64,000 bases of DNA from Gallionella sp. (GCA_030682375.1 JAUXOL010000012.1:1-64000); one strand, 5' to 3'; positions 9,439 to 20,166 are shown, numbered from the stretch's first letter. The notes: generated by a model from the sequence alone, not told the origin. Made by a program: numbers and translations.

Positions 9439-10755
9439 GTGAATACTGTCGCTAACGGAGCAGTCAAGGGCAAGTACGGTGATCTCGGTCGCCGTCTCTG
9501 GTTCCTGCTGGGCGCCTTGATCGTGTTCCGCATCGGGGCACATATCCCGGTTCCGGGTATTGATCCGACTGTCCTAGCTGAGCTGTTCAAGTCGCAGAAG
9601 GATGGCATCTTGGGCATGTTCAACATGTTCTCGGGCGGCGCGTTGGAGCGCTTTACGATCTTCGCGCTGGGCATCATGCCGTACATCTCGGCTTCGATCA
9701 TCATGCAACTGGCCTCGATAGCCGTACCGCATCTTGAGCAGCTGAAGAAAGAAGGCGAGGCAGGGCGTCGCAAGATTACCCAGTACACGCGTTATGGTAC
9801 GTTGGTGCTGGCATTGTTCCAGGCATTCGGTATCTCGATCATGCTGCAACAGCAGCCGGGTCTGGTGCCGAATCCGGGTACCATGTTCCAGCTGACTTCG
9901 GTGATCACGCTGGTGACCGGAACGATGTTCCTGATGTGGCTGGGCGAGCAGATTACCGAGCGCGGTCTGGGTAATGGTATTTCGCTGATCATCTTCGCGG
10001 GTATCGCAGCCGGATTGCCGAGCGCAATCGGCAGCACCTTGGAGCTGGCCCGTACCGGTGCGTTCTCGATACCGCTGGTGCTATTGCTGTTCTTCGGTGC
10101 GATTGCTGTGACTGCGTTGGTTGTGTTCGTTGAGCGTGGTCAGCGCAAGATACTGGTGAATTATGCCAAGCGTCAGGTGGGTAACAAGGTGTATGCCGGT
10201 CAGAGTTCGCATCTGCCGTTGAAGCTGAATATGGCTGGTGTGATTCCGCCGATTTTCGCTTCCAGCATCATCCTGTTCCCGGCGACGATCGCGGGCTGGT
10301 TCGGCAGCGGTCAGGGGATGACATGGTTGAAGGACGTTAGCGATATGCTTTCTCCCGGGCAGCCGATTTATGTATTGGTTTACGCTGCTGCGATTGTGTT
10401 CTTCTGTTTCTTCTATACGGCGCTGGTATTCAGTCCTAAGGAGACGGCGGACAACCTGAAGAAGAGCGGTGCGTTCTTGCCGGGAATCCGGCCTGGCGAT
10501 CAGACTGCGCGTTATGTCGAGAAGATCATGCTTCGGTTGACAATGGTCGGCGCGGTGTACATCACGCTGGTTTGTTTGTTGCCGGAGTTCCTGGTGGTTA
10601 AGTGGAACGTACCCTTCTACTTCGGCGGCACTTCGCTGTTGATTCTGGTCGTGGTCACGATGGACTTCATGGCGCAAGTGCAGTCTTATCTGATGACACA
10701 TCAGTACGAGAGCTTGCTGAAAAAAGCCAATTTCAAGGGCGGCCTGGCGCGCTGA
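9439..10755 (+). CDS. secY: Protein translocase subunit SecY
   Basis: SecY is the channel subunit of the SecYEG inner-membrane translocase. The 438-residue product has ten hydrophobic segments, with the HIPVPGIDP loop after the first one and the cytosolic loop [20 protein letters not shown]. The likely start is a GTG (9439), 9 nt after rplO, with AAGG upstream. It is followed by infA, a betaproteobacterial arrangement that differs from E. coli. Confidence 0.97.
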   Translation: MNTVANGAVKGKYGDLGRRLWFLLGALIVFRIGAHIPVPGIDPTVLAELFKSQKDGILGMFNMFSGGALERFTIFALGIMPYISASIIMQLASIAVPHLEQLKKEGEAGRRKITQYTRYGTLVLALFQAFGISIMLQQQPGLVPNPGTMFQLTSVITLVTGTMFLMWLGEQITERGLGNGISLIIFAGIAAGLPSAIGSTLELARTGAFSIPLVLLLFFGAIAVTALVVFVERGQRKILVNYAKRQVGNKVYAGQSSHLPLKLNMAGVIPPIFASSIILFPATIAGWFGSGQGMTWLKDVSDMLSPGQPIYVLVYAAAIVFFCFFYTALVFSPKETADNLKKSGAFLPGIRPGDQTARYVEKIMLRLTMVGAVYITLVCLLPEFLVVKWNVPFYFGGTSLLILVVVTMDFMAQVQSYLMTHQYESLLKKANFKGGLAR

Positions 10756-10780
10756 TGTGAAGCCTTAGAGAAGATTCAAG

Positions 10781-10999
10781 ATGTCTAAAGAAGATGTGAT
10801 TCAGATGCAAGGTGAGGTCGAGGAATCGTTGCCGAATGCGACGTTCCGGATCAAGCTGGAAAACGGTCATGTAGTGTTGGGTCATATTTCCGGGAAGATG
10901 CGCATGCACTACATACGCATCCTGCCGGGAGACAAGGTAACAGTCGAACTGACCCCATACGATTTGAGCAGGGCGCGTATTGTGTTCCGCGCGAAATAG
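10781..10999 (+). CDS. infA: Translation initiation factor IF-1
   Basis: IF-1 is an S1/OB-fold protein that blocks the A site during initiation. The 72-residue product has the expected length and the typical segments [20 protein letters not shown] and [18 protein letters not shown]. It lies between secY and rpmJ, in the ribosomal operon, as in many betaproteobacteria. Confidence 0.98.
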   Translation: MSKEDVIQMQGEVEESLPNATFRIKLENGHVVLGHISGKMRMHYIRILPGDKVTVELTPYDLSRARIVFRAK

Positions 11000-11021
11000 T
11001 TGAGCGAGTAAGGAGAAGCAA

Positions 11022-11135
11022 ATGAGAGTGCAAGCATCAGTAAAGAAGATCTGCCGCAACTGCAAGATCATCCGTCGTAACCGCATCGTGCGCGTAATCT
11101 GCACGGAGCCGCGACACAAGCAACGCCAGGGCTAA
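11022..11135 (+). CDS. rpmJ: 50S ribosomal protein L36
   Basis: L36 is a zinc-ribbon protein of the 50S subunit. The frame from ATG 11022 to TAA 11135 encodes 37 residues beginning [20 protein letters not shown]11, C14, C27 and H32 form the zinc site, so this is the zinc-containing form. A strong AAGGAG ribosome-binding site (11010-11015) precedes it. It lies between infA and rpsM. Confidence 0.97.
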   Translation: MRVQASVKKICRNCKIIRRNRIVRVICTEPRHKQRQG

Positions 11136-11165
11136 TTGAACAAAGCAGCCTGTAGGTGATATAAT
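11136..11165 (+). promoter_or_regulatory. Sigma70-type promoter for the alpha operon (rpsM)
   Basis: TTGAAC (11136-11141), an 18-nt spacer and TATAAT (11160-11165) lie right after the rpmJ stop codon and about 30 nt before rpsM. Start of transcription near 11172 would give a short leader of some 20-25 nt. That leaves little room for an E. coli-type S4-binding pseudoknot upstream of rpsM. Confidence 0.65.
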
Positions 11166-11194
11166 TTTCGTCTTTCAAATAATAGGGTAGCTGC

Positions 11195-11560
11195 ATGGCA
11201 CGTATTGCAGGGGTCAACATCCCCAACCATCAACACGCTGTGATTGCCTTGACTGCAATCTACGGCATCGGCCGTACTCGTTCGCAAAGTATCTGTGTGG
11301 CGGCGGGTGTTAATACCTCCACCAAGATGAAGGACCTGACCGACGCAGAAGTTGAGAAGCTGCGCGAAGAGGTCGCCAAGTTTACGGTCGAGGGTGATCT
11401 GCGTCGCGAGACGACGATGAACATCAAGCGTCTGATGGACTTGGGCTGCTACCGTGGTCTGCGTCATCGTCGCGGTTTGCCGTGCCGTGGTCAGCGCACT
11501 CGCACCAATGCACGTACCCGCAAGGGCCCGCGCAAGGCGATTGCAGGCGCAAAGAAGTAA
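11195..11560 (+). CDS. rpsM: 30S ribosomal protein S13
   Basis: S13 is a 30S head protein that contacts the P-site tRNA and L5. The 121-residue product begins [19 protein letters not shown]. It has the YGIGRTRS helix-hairpin-helix segment and the basic C-terminus [20 protein letters not shown]. It is the first gene of the alpha operon. Confidence 0.98.
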   Translation: MARIAGVNIPNHQHAVIALTAIYGIGRTRSQSICVAAGVNTSTKMKDLTDAEVEKLREEVAKFTVEGDLRRETTMNIKRLMDLGCYRGLRHRRGLPCRGQRTRTNARTRKGPRKAIAGAKK

Positions 11561-11590
11561 GTTTGCTATAACGCTTTAGAGGATTAGATT

Positions 11591-11980
11591 ATGGCTAAGC
11601 CAAGCACGAAAGTGCGCAAGAAGGTCAAGAAGAATGTCGCTGAAGGCGTCGCGCACGTCCACGCGTCTTTCAACAACACCATCATCACCATCACCGATCG
11701 CCAGGGCAATGCGCTGGCTTGGTCCACCAGCGGTGCACAGGGCTTCAAGGGATCTCGTAAGAGTACTCCGTTTGCTGCTCAGGTCGCTGCCGAAGTGGCG
11801 GGCAAGTCCGCACAGGAATGTGGTGTCAAGAACATCGAAGTTCGCATCAAGGGTCCCGGCCCCGGCCGTGAGTCCGCCGTGCGCGCCTTGAATGCTGCTG
11901 GTTTCAAAATCACCAGCATCTCCGACATCACACCGGTGCCGCATAACGGCTGCCGTCCGCCTAAAAAGCGTCGTATCTAA
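11591..11980 (+). CDS. rpsK: 30S ribosomal protein S11
   Basis: S11 forms part of the 30S platform and the E-site mRNA path. The 129-residue product has [20 protein letters not shown] and the C-terminal [16 protein letters not shown] signature. It lies 30 nt after rpsM with a TTTAGAGGAT ribosome-binding region. Confidence 0.98.
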   Translation: MAKPSTKVRKKVKKNVAEGVAHVHASFNNTIITITDRQGNALAWSTSGAQGFKGSRKSTPFAAQVAAEVAGKSAQECGVKNIEVRIKGPGPGRESAVRALNAAGFKITSISDITPVPHNGCRPPKKRRI

Positions 11981-11993
11981 TTGGGAGTGAATC

Positions 11994-12623
11994 TTGGCTA
12001 GAAATCTGGATCCAAAGTGCCGTCAGTGCCGCCGCGAAGGCGAAAAGCTGTTCCTGAAGGGCGAAAAATGTTTTACCGACAAGTGTGCAGTTGAGCGCCG
12101 CGCCTATCCGCCCGGCCAGCACGGTCAGAAGAAGAATACCCGTCTGTCCGAGTATGGCGGTCAGCTGCGTGAAAAGCAGAAGGTTCGTCGTATCTATGGC
12201 GTGCTGGAGCGTCAGTTCCGTCTGACCTACAAGGCTGCTGAAAGCCAGCGCGGCATCACCGGCGAGAATCTGCTGCAGAACTTGGAGTGCCGTCTGGACA
12301 ACGTGTCCTACCGCATGGGTTTTGGTGCTTCGCGCGCCGAGGCTCGTCAGGTGGTGCGCCACAACGGTGTTCTGGTCAACGGCAAGCGCGTCAATATTCC
12401 GTCTTACCTGGTTCGTCCGGGCGATGTAGTCGAAGTGGCCGAGAAGTCCAAGGCACAACTGCGCATCAAGTCTGCCATTGCAGCGGCTGAGCAGCGCGGC
12501 TTTCCGGAGTGGTTGGAGATGGATACCAAGGGTCTCAAGGGAACCTTCAAGGCCAAGCCGCAACGTTCCGAACTGCCGGCGTCTATCAACGAGCATCTCG
12601 TGGTTGAGTTGTATTCCAAGTAA
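11994..12623 (+). CDS. rpsD: 30S ribosomal protein S4 (TTG start)
   Basis: S4 nucleates 30S assembly and in E. coli represses the alpha operon. The 209-residue product begins [19 protein letters not shown], but the start codon is TTG, with GGGAG at 11983-11987 and a 6-nt spacing. No in-frame ATG or GTG fits the S4 N-terminus. C9, C12, C26 and C31 are present, which is the zinc-binding form of S4. The S4 RNA-binding domain follows (about residues 95-160). Confidence 0.97.
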   Translation: MARNLDPKCRQCRREGEKLFLKGEKCFTDKCAVERRAYPPGQHGQKKNTRLSEYGGQLREKQKVRRIYGVLERQFRLTYKAAESQRGITGENLLQNLECRLDNVSYRMGFGASRAEARQVVRHNGVLVNGKRVNIPSYLVRPGDVVEVAEKSKAQLRIKSAIAAAEQRGFPEWLEMDTKGLKGTFKAKPQRSELPASINEHLVVELYSK

Positions 12624-12640
12624 TCCACGCGGAGTAGCGT

Positions 12641-13609
12641 ATGCCTAAGAATGAATTTTTGAAGCCTCGCATCATCGATGTGCAAAAGATCTCCGCCACC
12701 CAGGCTAAAGTGGTGATGGAGCCTTTCGAGCGCGGCTACGGCCACACATTGGGCAATGCCTTGCGTCGTATCCTGTTGTCTTCGATGCCCGGTGCCGCAC
12801 CGACCGAAGTGAAGATGGCCGGCGTGTTGCACGAGTATGCGACCATCGACGGCGTTCAGGAAGATGTCGTCGATATCCTGCTGAACCTGAAGGGCGTGGT
12901 ACTGCGTTTGCATAACGTGCCGGAAGTCGTGCTGACCATCAAAAAGGATGGCGCCGGTGTGGTGACTGCCGCAGACATTAGCGGCAACGCCGATGTCGAG
13001 ATCGTCAATCCGGAACACGTGATCGCTCATCTGACTGCCGGTGGCAAGCTGGACATGCAGATCAAGGTCGAGCAGGGCCGCGGCTATGTGTCGGCGATTT
13101 CCCGCCAGACACCGCACGAGACTCGTTCCGTCGGTCATATCGCGCTGGACGCTTCGTTCAGCCCGGTCAGCCGTGTGAGCTATGCGGTTGAAAGTGCTCG
13201 TGTCGAGCAACGTACCGATCTGGACAAGCTGGTGATGCACATTGAGACTAATGGTGCGATTGATCCGGAGCAGGCGATTCGCAATGCGGCACGCATCTTG
13301 GTTGACCAGTTCTCCGTGTTCGCTGCGCTGGAAGGAACCGAGCCGGTCGTCGAGAAGGTTCAGGCGCCTAAGGTCGATCCTATCCTGTTGCGCCCGGTGG
13401 ACGATCTGGAGCTGACTCCGCGTTCTTCGAACTGCCTGAAGGCACAGAGCATCCATTACATCGGCGATCTGATCCAGTACACCGAGAACGATCTGTTGCG
13501 TACCCCGAATCTGGGTCGCAAGTCGCTGAACGAAATCAAGCAGGTTCTTGCCGAGCACAACTTGTCGCTGGGTATGAAGCTGGAAAACTGGCCTGTCACT
13601 GCAGCTTAA
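12641..13609 (+). CDS. rpoA: DNA-directed RNA polymerase alpha subunit
   Basis: RpoA dimerises to scaffold core RNA polymerase. The 322-residue product has the N-terminal dimerisation domain ([20 protein letters not shown] at about 28-47), a flexible linker and the C-terminal domain (about 245-315) that binds UP elements and activators. The latter includes [14 protein letters not shown]. It follows rpsD by 17 nt, as in the E. coli alpha operon. Confidence 0.98.
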   Translation: MPKNEFLKPRIIDVQKISATQAKVVMEPFERGYGHTLGNALRRILLSSMPGAAPTEVKMAGVLHEYATIDGVQEDVVDILLNLKGVVLRLHNVPEVVLTIKKDGAGVVTAADISGNADVEIVNPEHVIAHLTAGGKLDMQIKVEQGRGYVSAISRQTPHETRSVGHIALDASFSPVSRVSYAVESARVEQRTDLDKLVMHIETNGAIDPEQAIRNAARILVDQFSVFAALEGTEPVVEKVQAPKVDPILLRPVDDLELTPRSSNCLKAQSIHYIGDLIQYTENDLLRTPNLGRKSLNEIKQVLAEHNLSLGMKLENWPVTAA

Positions 13610-13642
13610 CGCAGTGCAGCATTAGAACAAGAGAGGCAAATC

Positions 13643-14029
13643 ATGCGTCACCGTTTAGGTTTAAGAAAACTCAACCGCACCAGCAGCCACCGTCTGGCGA
13701 TGTTCCGCAACATGACCGTGTCGCTGTTGCGTCATGAAGTCATCAAGACCACCTTGCCGAAGGCAAAGGAACTGCGTCGCGTCGCGGAACCCATCCTGAC
13801 GCTGGGCAAGAACCCCAGCTTGGCCAACAAGCGTCTGGCATTTGCGCGCTTGCGTGACCGCGAGATGGTGGTCAAGCTGTTCGACGAACTGGGCCCTCGC
13901 TACGCTGCTCGCAACGGCGGCTATCTGCGCGTTCTGAAATTCGGTTTCCGTCAGGGCGACAATGCGCCTATGGCCTTGGTCGAACTGATGGATCGTCCGG
14001 CAGAAGCGACTGCAGTCGACGCCGAGTAA
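13643..14029 (+). CDS. rplQ: 50S ribosomal protein L17
   Basis: L17 lies near the tunnel exit of the 50S subunit. The product has 128 residues. It starts [20 protein letters not shown] and has the [20 protein letters not shown] signature. It is the last gene of the ribosomal block, and a strong terminator follows 22 nt later. Confidence 0.98.
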   Translation: MRHRLGLRKLNRTSSHRLAMFRNMTVSLLRHEVIKTTLPKAKELRRVAEPILTLGKNPSLANKRLAFARLRDREMVVKLFDELGPRYAARNGGYLRVLKFGFRQGDNAPMALVELMDRPAEATAVDAE

Positions 14030-14051
14030 TCTGCGTCAACGCTGCCTATAC

Positions 14052-14083
14052 AAAAAGCCGGGTCATCCCGGCTTTTTGTTTGT
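14052..14083 (+). terminator. Intrinsic terminator after rplQ
   Basis: AAAAAGCCGGG (14052-14062) pairs with CCCGGCTTTTT (14067-14077) around a TCAT loop, and the T-run continues (TTTTTGTTTGT). It closes the S10-spc-alpha block. Confidence 0.92.
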
Positions 14084-14191
14084 CCGGGTGTTCGGTATTG
14101 AGTGTTTATGGCGCGTAAGCGCCGATATTTCGGTAATATTGCGCCTTGCGACCGCCGTAGCGGCGCATGATACGTTCAGCTCATATCCATC

Positions 14192-15355
14192 ATGAAAATC
14201 CACGAATATCAAGGTAAGGAAGTCCTGCGCGAGTTTGGAGTACCCACGCCGCGCGGAGTCGCATGTTTCGGTGTCGACGAGGCGGTTGCTGCCGCGCGGG
14301 AGCTGGGCGGGACCGTCTGGGTGGTGAAGGCGCAGATTCATGCGGGTGGTCGCGGCAAGGGCGGCGGCGTGAAAGTGGCGAAGTCTCTGGACGAGGTGCA
14401 CGGTTTCGCGCAGCAGATCCTCGGCATGCAATTGGTGACGCACCAGACTGGCCCGGAGGGCCAGAAGGTGCGTCGTCTGCTGATAGAAGAAGGCGCTGCT
14501 ATCGCCAAAGAGTTTTACGTCGGCATGGTGGTGGATCGCGCAGCGCAGCGCGTCGCCTTGCTGGCATCCAGCGAGGGTGGCATGGAGATCGAGGAGGTCG
14601 CCAAACACTCGCCGGAGAAAATCCATACCTTGCGCATCGATCCGGTGGCCGGATTGATCGAGGCCGACGCCGCGCAGGTGGTGCGTGCGATTGGTATCCC
14701 CGAGGCTGCAAACGCCGAGGCGGTGAATGTGCTGCAGGGCCTGTATCGCGCTTTCGTCGAGAAGGATGCGATGCTGGCCGAGATCAATCCGCTCATCCTG
14801 ACTGCGGACAACCGCGTCGTCGCTTTGGATGCCAAATTCAATTTCGATTCCAACGCGCTGTACCGTCATCCCGAGATCGTCGCGTTGCGCGATCTCGACG
14901 AGGAAGACCCGGCGGAGATCGAGGCGTCTAAGTTCGATCTGTCTTACATTTCGCTCGACGGCGACATCGGGTGTCTGGTGAATGGCGCCGGACTGGCGAT
15001 GGCGACCATGGACATCATCAAGTTGTATGGCGGCAGCCCTGCGAACTTCCTCGATGTCGGCGGTGGCGCGAACAAGGAAAAGGTGACCGAGGCGTTCAAG
15101 CTGATGCTGAAGAATCCGCATCTCAAGGCCATCCTGGTCAATATATTCGGTGGCATCATGAAGTGCGACGTGATCGCCGAAGGCGTGGTCGCCGCGGCAC
15201 GCGAGGTGCAACTCAACGTGCCGCTGGTGGTGCGTCTGGAAGGCACCAACGTCGATCTCGGCAAGAAGATACTGGCCGAATCCGGCTTGCCCATCATCTC
15301 CGGCAACGACATGGCCGACGCGGCTCAGAAGGTCGTCGCGGCGGCGAAAGGTTAA
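14192..15355 (+). CDS. sucC: Succinyl-CoA synthetase beta subunit (ADP-forming)
   Basis: The TCA-cycle enzyme SucCD converts succinyl-CoA, ADP and phosphate to succinate, CoA and ATP; the beta subunit carries the ATP-grasp site. The 387-residue product begins [20 protein letters not shown]. It has the nucleotide-binding [15 protein letters not shown] (about residues 52-66) and a C-terminal CoA-ligase domain with [13 protein letters not shown] and [13 protein letters not shown]. The ribosome-binding site is weak. It is followed 2 nt later by sucD. Confidence 0.97.
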   Translation: MKIHEYQGKEVLREFGVPTPRGVACFGVDEAVAAARELGGTVWVVKAQIHAGGRGKGGGVKVAKSLDEVHGFAQQILGMQLVTHQTGPEGQKVRRLLIEEGAAIAKEFYVGMVVDRAAQRVALLASSEGGMEIEEVAKHSPEKIHTLRIDPVAGLIEADAAQVVRAIGIPEAANAEAVNVLQGLYRAFVEKDAMLAEINPLILTADNRVVALDAKFNFDSNALYRHPEIVALRDLDEEDPAEIEASKFDLSYISLDGDIGCLVNGAGLAMATMDIIKLYGGSPANFLDVGGGANKEKVTEAFKLMLKNPHLKAILVNIFGGIMKCDVIAEGVVAAAREVQLNVPLVVRLEGTNVDLGKKILAESGLPIISGNDMADAAQKVVAAAKG

Positions 15356-15357
15356 TC

Positions 15358-16239
15358 ATGTCCATACTCATCAACAAAGACACCAGAGTCATCACTCAGG
15401 GCATGACCGGTAAGGTCGGCCAGTTCCACACCCAGCAGTGCAAGTCCTATGCGAACGGAGCGAACTGCTTCGTCGCCGGCGTGAACCCGAAGAAGGCAGG
15501 CGAGGAGTTCGAAGGCATCCCGGTTTACGCATCGGTGCGAGATGCGAAGGAAGCGACCGGCGCTACCGTATCGGTGATCTACGTGCCGCCCGCCGGTGCC
15601 GCGGCGGCCATCGACGAAGCGGTGGAGGCTGAACTCGATCTGGTGATCTGCATCACCGAAGGCATACCGGTGCATGACATGATCAGGACGCGTTACAAGA
15701 TGCAGGGCAAGAAGACGCTGTTGATCGGCCCGAACTGTCCGGGCCTGATCACGCCGGACGAGATCAAGATAGGCATCATGCCCGGCCATATCCACAAGAA
15801 GGGTCGCATCGGCGTGGTGTCGCGCTCCGGCACGCTGACCTACGAAGCAGTGGGGCAACTCACCGCGCTGGGTTATGGACAATCGTCCTGTGTCGGCATC
15901 GGCGGCGACCCGATCAACGGGCTGAAGCATATCGACGTGATGCGCATGTTCAACGACGACCCGGATACCGACGCGGTGATCATGGTCGGCGAGATCGGCG
16001 GCAGCGACGAGGAAGAATGCGCGCGCTGGATCAAGGCCAATATGCAGAAACCGGTGGTCGGCTTCATCGCCGGTATCACCGCGCCGGAAGGCAAACGCAT
16101 GGGCCATGCCGGGGCGATCATCTCCGGCGGCCAAGGTGGTGCCGAAGACAAGCTGGCGGTGATGGAAGAATGCGGCATCCATATCACGCGCAATCCGGCG
16201 GAGATGGGGCGCACGATGCAAAGAATTCTGAAAGGTTAA
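15358..16239 (+). CDS. sucD: Succinyl-CoA synthetase alpha subunit
   Basis: The alpha subunit binds CoA and carries the phosphohistidine intermediate. The 293-residue product starts [21 protein letters not shown]250, in [13 protein letters not shown], is the expected phosphorylated histidine. The longer open frame through sucC is not used. It lies directly after sucC and 2 nt before the TerC gene. Confidence 0.97.
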   Translation: MSILINKDTRVITQGMTGKVGQFHTQQCKSYANGANCFVAGVNPKKAGEEFEGIPVYASVRDAKEATGATVSVIYVPPAGAAAAIDEAVEAELDLVICITEGIPVHDMIRTRYKMQGKKTLLIGPNCPGLITPDEIKIGIMPGHIHKKGRIGVVSRSGTLTYEAVGQLTALGYGQSSCVGIGGDPINGLKHIDVMRMFNDDPDTDAVIMVGEIGGSDEEECARWIKANMQKPVVGFIAGITAPEGKRMGHAGAIISGGQGGAEDKLAVMEECGIHITRNPAEMGRTMQRILKG

Positions 16240-16241
16240 CA

Positions 16242-17030
16242 ATGCTGGAAATGCTGCAAACCCCCCAGTTCTGGGTGGACGTATTCAAGATCATCATGAT
16301 CGACCTGCTGTTGTCGGGCGACAACGCGGTGGTGATTGCGCTGGCCTGTCGTAACCTGCCGGAAGCGCAACGCCGCAAGGGCATCTTGTACGGCGTTGGC
16401 GGTGCGATCGGCTTGCGTATCGTGCTGACATTCTTCGCGGTCAGTCTGCTGGCGTTGCCTTATCTCAAGCTGATCGGTGCGCTGTTGCTGTTGTGGATAG
16501 GCATCAAGCTGCTCCTGCCGGAAGATGAGGCACATGGCGAGGGCAGCATCAAGGCCGAGGCGAATCTGTGGGGCGCGGTGAAGACCATCATCGTCGCCGA
16601 CTTCGTGATGAGTCTGGACAACGTGCTGGGTGTTGCGGCGGTGGCGCACGGCAATGTGTGGCTGCTGGTGTTCGGCCTGCTGGTGAGCATCCCGATGATC
16701 GCATGGAGCAGCCAGCTGGTGCTGAAACTGATCGACCGTTATCCGTTCATCATCTACGCCGGCGGTGCGCTGCTGGGCTATGTCGCGGGCGAGATGCTGG
16801 TGACCGAGGCGTCGTTGAAACCACTGATGGATGCGAACCATTATCTGCACTGGCTGGTGCCGGGGCTGTGTGCGCTGTTCGTGCTGGCGACGGGCTGGTG
16901 GCTGGCGATGCGCAAGGCGGTCGCCATCAAGGCGGTCGATCTGGTGGATGGAAAGGTTCTGGCAGGGATGGGCGATTCATCGTCCAACTCGCAAAAAGTC
17001 TCAGTTGCGGACGAAATGAGGGGGCAGTGA
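16242..17030 (+). CDS. TerC/YjbE-family integral membrane protein
   Basis: TerC-family proteins are inner-membrane proteins linked to metal ion export (manganese exporters in several bacteria) and tellurite resistance. The 262-residue product has seven or so hydrophobic segments. The two acidic membrane motifs typical of the family are present: LLSGDNAVVIALA (about 23-35) and DFVMSLDNVLGVAA (about 120-133). It starts 2 nt after sucD and shares one base with the next gene. The substrate cannot be read from the sequence; metal export is an inference. Confidence 0.85.
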   Translation: MLEMLQTPQFWVDVFKIIMIDLLLSGDNAVVIALACRNLPEAQRRKGILYGVGGAIGLRIVLTFFAVSLLALPYLKLIGALLLLWIGIKLLLPEDEAHGEGSIKAEANLWGAVKTIIVADFVMSLDNVLGVAAVAHGNVWLLVFGLLVSIPMIAWSSQLVLKLIDRYPFIIYAGGALLGYVAGEMLVTEASLKPLMDANHYLHWLVPGLCALFVLATGWWLAMRKAVAIKAVDLVDGKVLAGMGDSSSNSQKVSVADEMRGQ

Positions 17031-17455
17031 TGAAGATATTGATTCCGGTGGATGGTTCGACCAATGCGCTGCGCGCGGTCGAGCATGTGATCGCTCATGT
17101 GGCGGCATTGAAGGAAGCGCCGCTGCTGCTGCTGCTCAACGTGCAGTGGAACGTGGCGACCGGCAACGTGAAACTGTTCATCGACCAGAAGACCATAGAC
17201 GACTATTACCGCGAGCAGGGAATGGCGGCGCTGCAATCGGCGCGTGCCGCGCTGGATGCCGCAGCACTTCCCTACCAATACCACATCAGCGTCGGCACAC
17301 CGGCCGAGGCGATCGCACAGTATGCCGACGAACAGGCGGTCGACCAGATCGTCATGGGCCGGCAGGGACAGGGGGGGCTGCAATCGCTGTTGCTGGGCTC
17401 AGTGGTGCACAAGCTGCTGCATCAGGTTGCGTGTCCGGTATTGCTGGTCAAGTGA
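17030..17455 (+). CDS. Universal stress protein, UspA family
   Basis: UspA-family proteins are cytoplasmic alpha/beta proteins; many bind ATP. The 141-residue product begins MKILIPVDGSTNALRAVEHV. It ends with the nucleotide-binding region MGRQGQGGLQSLLLGSVVHK and VACPVLLVK, close to the ATP-binding consensus G2xG9G(S/T). Its ATG overlaps the TerC stop (TGATG), which suggests co-translation with the membrane protein and perhaps a regulatory relation. Confidence 0.9.
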   Translation: MKILIPVDGSTNALRAVEHVIAHVAALKEAPLLLLLNVQWNVATGNVKLFIDQKTIDDYYREQGMAALQSARAALDAAALPYQYHISVGTPAEAIAQYADEQAVDQIVMGRQGQGGLQSLLLGSVVHKLLHQVACPVLLVK

Positions 17456-17460
17456 TCTGC

Positions 17461-17493
17461 CGTGCGACGGGCGACAAGATATATCGTCGCACG
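17461..17493. repeat. 9-bp inverted repeat after the UspA gene
   Basis: CGTGCGACG (17461-17469) and CGTCGCACG (17485-17493) are perfect inverted copies 15 nt apart, in the gap before the signalling cluster. No T-run follows, so termination would be weak. It could be an operator for the downstream kinase gene or an RNA hairpin. Confidence 0.45.
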
Positions 17494-17568
17494 TGAAGTT
17501 GGTGGCAATCGCACATTGCATTAATATCCGCCAGATGACCCGTTCCGGGTGAATGTCAGGGAGTGACG

Positions 17569-20166
17569 ATGGACAAGCTGTTCTGGAAGAAAGACTGGTT
17601 TGTTGGTTTGATGGTTGTATTGCTGTTCCTGGCCGGTGCCAGCAGCGATCTGATCCAGAGCCTGGAGCGCAAGGCCTACGATATCGGGGTGCAGGCTTCC
17701 TCGCGTACGCCTAGCGACAAGGTCGCGGTCATTGCGATCGACGACCAGAGCATCGCCAATCTCGGGCGCTGGCCCTGGCCGCGAGAGATACATGCCCAGA
17801 TGCTGGATATCCTGACGGCGGGACAAGCCAAGGTCGTCGGCCATACCGCCTTCTTCTTCGAGCCGCAGGTCGATGCCGGTCTGGGCTATATCCACAAGAT
17901 CGCCGGACTGCTGGGCAAGTCCGCATTGCTGGAGAGTGTTCCCGTTGCCGCAGAGCCGACCAGCATGGTCGTGGCGGCAAGCGCGGTGGATGCCGTGACC
18001 ATCCCGGCCGAGCCGTTACCGCTCGATCCGCTCGATGAGCTGCTGCTCGAGGCGGCGCAGAATCTCGACAACGACAAGAAGCTCAGCGAGAGCATGTCCA
18101 AGGCAAACGACGTCCTGCTGGCGATGTTCTTCGATCTGGGCGAGCCGCAGGGCAAGCCGGATAGCTCATTGCCGGATTATGTGCTGCGCAACAGCCTGAC
18201 CAATGTGAGCGATGCGGGTCTCGGTGCGCATCCGTTGGTCGCGCGCGGCGTGCTGGCACCGATCCCGGCGTTGGGCGACAAGGCGTTGGCCATCGGTCAT
18301 CTGAATGGCTATCCTGACGTGGACGGTGCGGTACGCACCGAGCCGCTGGTGGTCGGTTATTACGACCAGCTCTATCCTTCACTGTCGCTGATGCTCGCGG
18401 CCAAGAGTCTCAATCTGGGGCCTGCCGATATCCATATCGACCTGGGCGAGGGCGTTCGTCTGGGCAACCGTAACATCGTCACCGATTCGTCGTTGCAGAT
18501 GCATACTTATTTCTACAAGGATGTGAACGGGCGCCCCGCATTCCCGGTGGATTCCTTCTACGACGTGCTCACTGGCAAGATCCCGGCGGACAAGTATCGC
18601 GACAAGATCGTGCTGATCGGCGCATCCGCCGCCGGGGTCGGGTCGATGCAAGTGACGCCGCTTTCAGCCGGCATGGCACCGGTAGTGACGCTGGCGCACT
18701 CGGTATCCAGCATCCTGCAGGGAGATTTCTTCGTCGTGCCGGGCTGGGCCATATGGGCCCAGTTCGGCGTGTTCCTGTCGGTAGCGCTGTATCTGGTCCT
18801 GTTGCTGCCGCGTCTTGGCGCTGCGGTGGGAGCCCTGGTGACAGGCGGATTGCTGGTGGCATTGCTGGGTGCGCACTTCGCGCTGATGACGATGCAGGCG
18901 ATGTGGCTGCAACTGATGTTGCCGGCCGCCATGCTGGTGGTGGGCCACCTGTTGCTGACCACCAAGCGATTCCTGGTGACCGAGCAGGGCAAGCAGAAAT
19001 CGGATGCCGATTCGGCGGAAAGCAACCGCATGCTGGGTCTCGCGTTCCAGGGGCAGGGGCAGCTCGACATCGCGTTCGACAAGTTCCGCAAGGTGCCGAT
19101 GGACAACAGCCTGATGGAGGTGTTGTACAACCTGGGTCTGGATTTCGAGCGCAAGCGCCAGTTCAACAAGGCGGAATCGGTGTTCCGCTACATGTCCGAA
19201 TTCAATCCCAAGTTCCGCGATCTGGAACAACGCCTGACCCAGGCGCGAGAGATGTCCGAGACCGTCATCCTGGGCGGCGTCGGCGGGCGCACAAACACCA
19301 GCAGCACGATGGCGCTGGGCAAGGAGGGTATGTCCAAGCCCATGCTGGGGCGTTACGAGATCGAGAAGGAACTGGGCAAGGGCGCGATGGGCGTGGTGTA
19401 CATGGGCAAGGACCCGAAGATCGGTCGTGTCGTGGCGATCAAGACCATGGCGCTGTCGCAGGAGTTCGAAGGTGACGAGTTGCAGGAGGTCAAGGAACGC
19501 TTCTTCCGCGAGGCCGAGACGGCCGGTCGCCTGAACCATCCGAACATCGTGTCCATCTACGATGCCGGCGAAGAGCACGACCTTGCCTATATCGCGATGG
19601 AGTTCCTCAAGGGCAAGGATCTGGTGCCGTATACCAAGGCCGACAACCTGTTGCCGCTGCCCAAGGTGATGAGCATCATCGCACGGGTGGCCGATGCGCT
19701 GGATTATGCGCACAAGCAGCATGTCGTGCACCGCGACATCAAGCCGGCCAACATCATGTACGACCCGGAAACGGATACGCCCAAGGTCACTGACTTCGGC
19801 ATCGCGCGCATCACCGATTCTTCCAAGACCAAGACCGGAATGGTGCTGGGTACACCCTCGTATATGTCGCCCGAGCAACTGGCCGGCAAGAAGATCGAAG
19901 GGGGCTCGGATCTGTTCTCGCTGGGCGTCAGCTTGTATCAACTGGCTTGTGGTAAGCTCCCGTTCGAAGGGGATTCCATGGCGCAGTTGATGTACCGTAT
20001 CTCCACCGAACCGCCTACTGATATCCGCGGTGTCCGGGCTGATATACCGCCTTGCCTGGTGGCGGTCATCGAGAAATCGCTGTCCAAGGACAATGAGGGC
20101 CGTTTCGCCAGCGGAGCGGAAATGGCAGAGGCATTGCGCCAGTGCGCTTCGAAATTGCAGGGGTAG
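17569..20166 (+). CDS. CHASE2-domain serine/threonine protein kinase
   Basis: This is a membrane receptor kinase of the Hanks type. The 865-residue product has an N-terminal membrane segment (about 8-25), a periplasmic CHASE2 sensor domain (about 28-385), a cluster of three membrane helices (about 390-465), a helical TPR-like linker (about 480-565) and a complete kinase domain (about 592-860). Kinase residues are present: glycine loop GKGAMGVV (603-610), K625 in VAIK, HRDIKPAN with D723, and DFG at 742-744. The ATG at 17569 has AGGGAG at the right distance; GTG 17563 is less likely. It heads the cluster and ends 2 nt before the PP2C gene. Confidence 0.93.
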   Translation: MDKLFWKKDWFVGLMVVLLFLAGASSDLIQSLERKAYDIGVQASSRTPSDKVAVIAIDDQSIANLGRWPWPREIHAQMLDILTAGQAKVVGHTAFFFEPQVDAGLGYIHKIAGLLGKSALLESVPVAAEPTSMVVAASAVDAVTIPAEPLPLDPLDELLLEAAQNLDNDKKLSESMSKANDVLLAMFFDLGEPQGKPDSSLPDYVLRNSLTNVSDAGLGAHPLVARGVLAPIPALGDKALAIGHLNGYPDVDGAVRTEPLVVGYYDQLYPSLSLMLAAKSLNLGPADIHIDLGEGVRLGNRNIVTDSSLQMHTYFYKDVNGRPAFPVDSFYDVLTGKIPADKYRDKIVLIGASAAGVGSMQVTPLSAGMAPVVTLAHSVSSILQGDFFVVPGWAIWAQFGVFLSVALYLVLLLPRLGAAVGALVTGGLLVALLGAHFALMTMQAMWLQLMLPAAMLVVGHLLLTTKRFLVTEQGKQKSDADSAESNRMLGLAFQGQGQLDIAFDKFRKVPMDNSLMEVLYNLGLDFERKRQFNKAESVFRYMSEFNPKFRDLEQRLTQAREMSETVILGGVGGRTNTSSTMALGKEGMSKPMLGRYEIEKELGKGAMGVVYMGKDPKIGRVVAIKTMALSQEFEGDELQEVKERFFREAETAGRLNHPNIVSIYDAGEEHDLAYIAMEFLKGKDLVPYTKADNLLPLPKVMSIIARVADALDYAHKQHVVHRDIKPANIMYDPETDTPKVTDFGIARITDSSKTKTGMVLGTPSYMSPEQLAGKKIEGGSDLFSLGVSLYQLACGKLPFEGDSMAQLMYRISTEPPTDIRGVRADIPPCLVAVIEKSLSKDNEGRFASGAEMAEALRQCASKLQG

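Noticed and set aside
14098-14139. Possible sucC promoter (TTGAGT and TAATAT)
   Set aside because: The 30-nt spacer is far too long, and no better pair was found.
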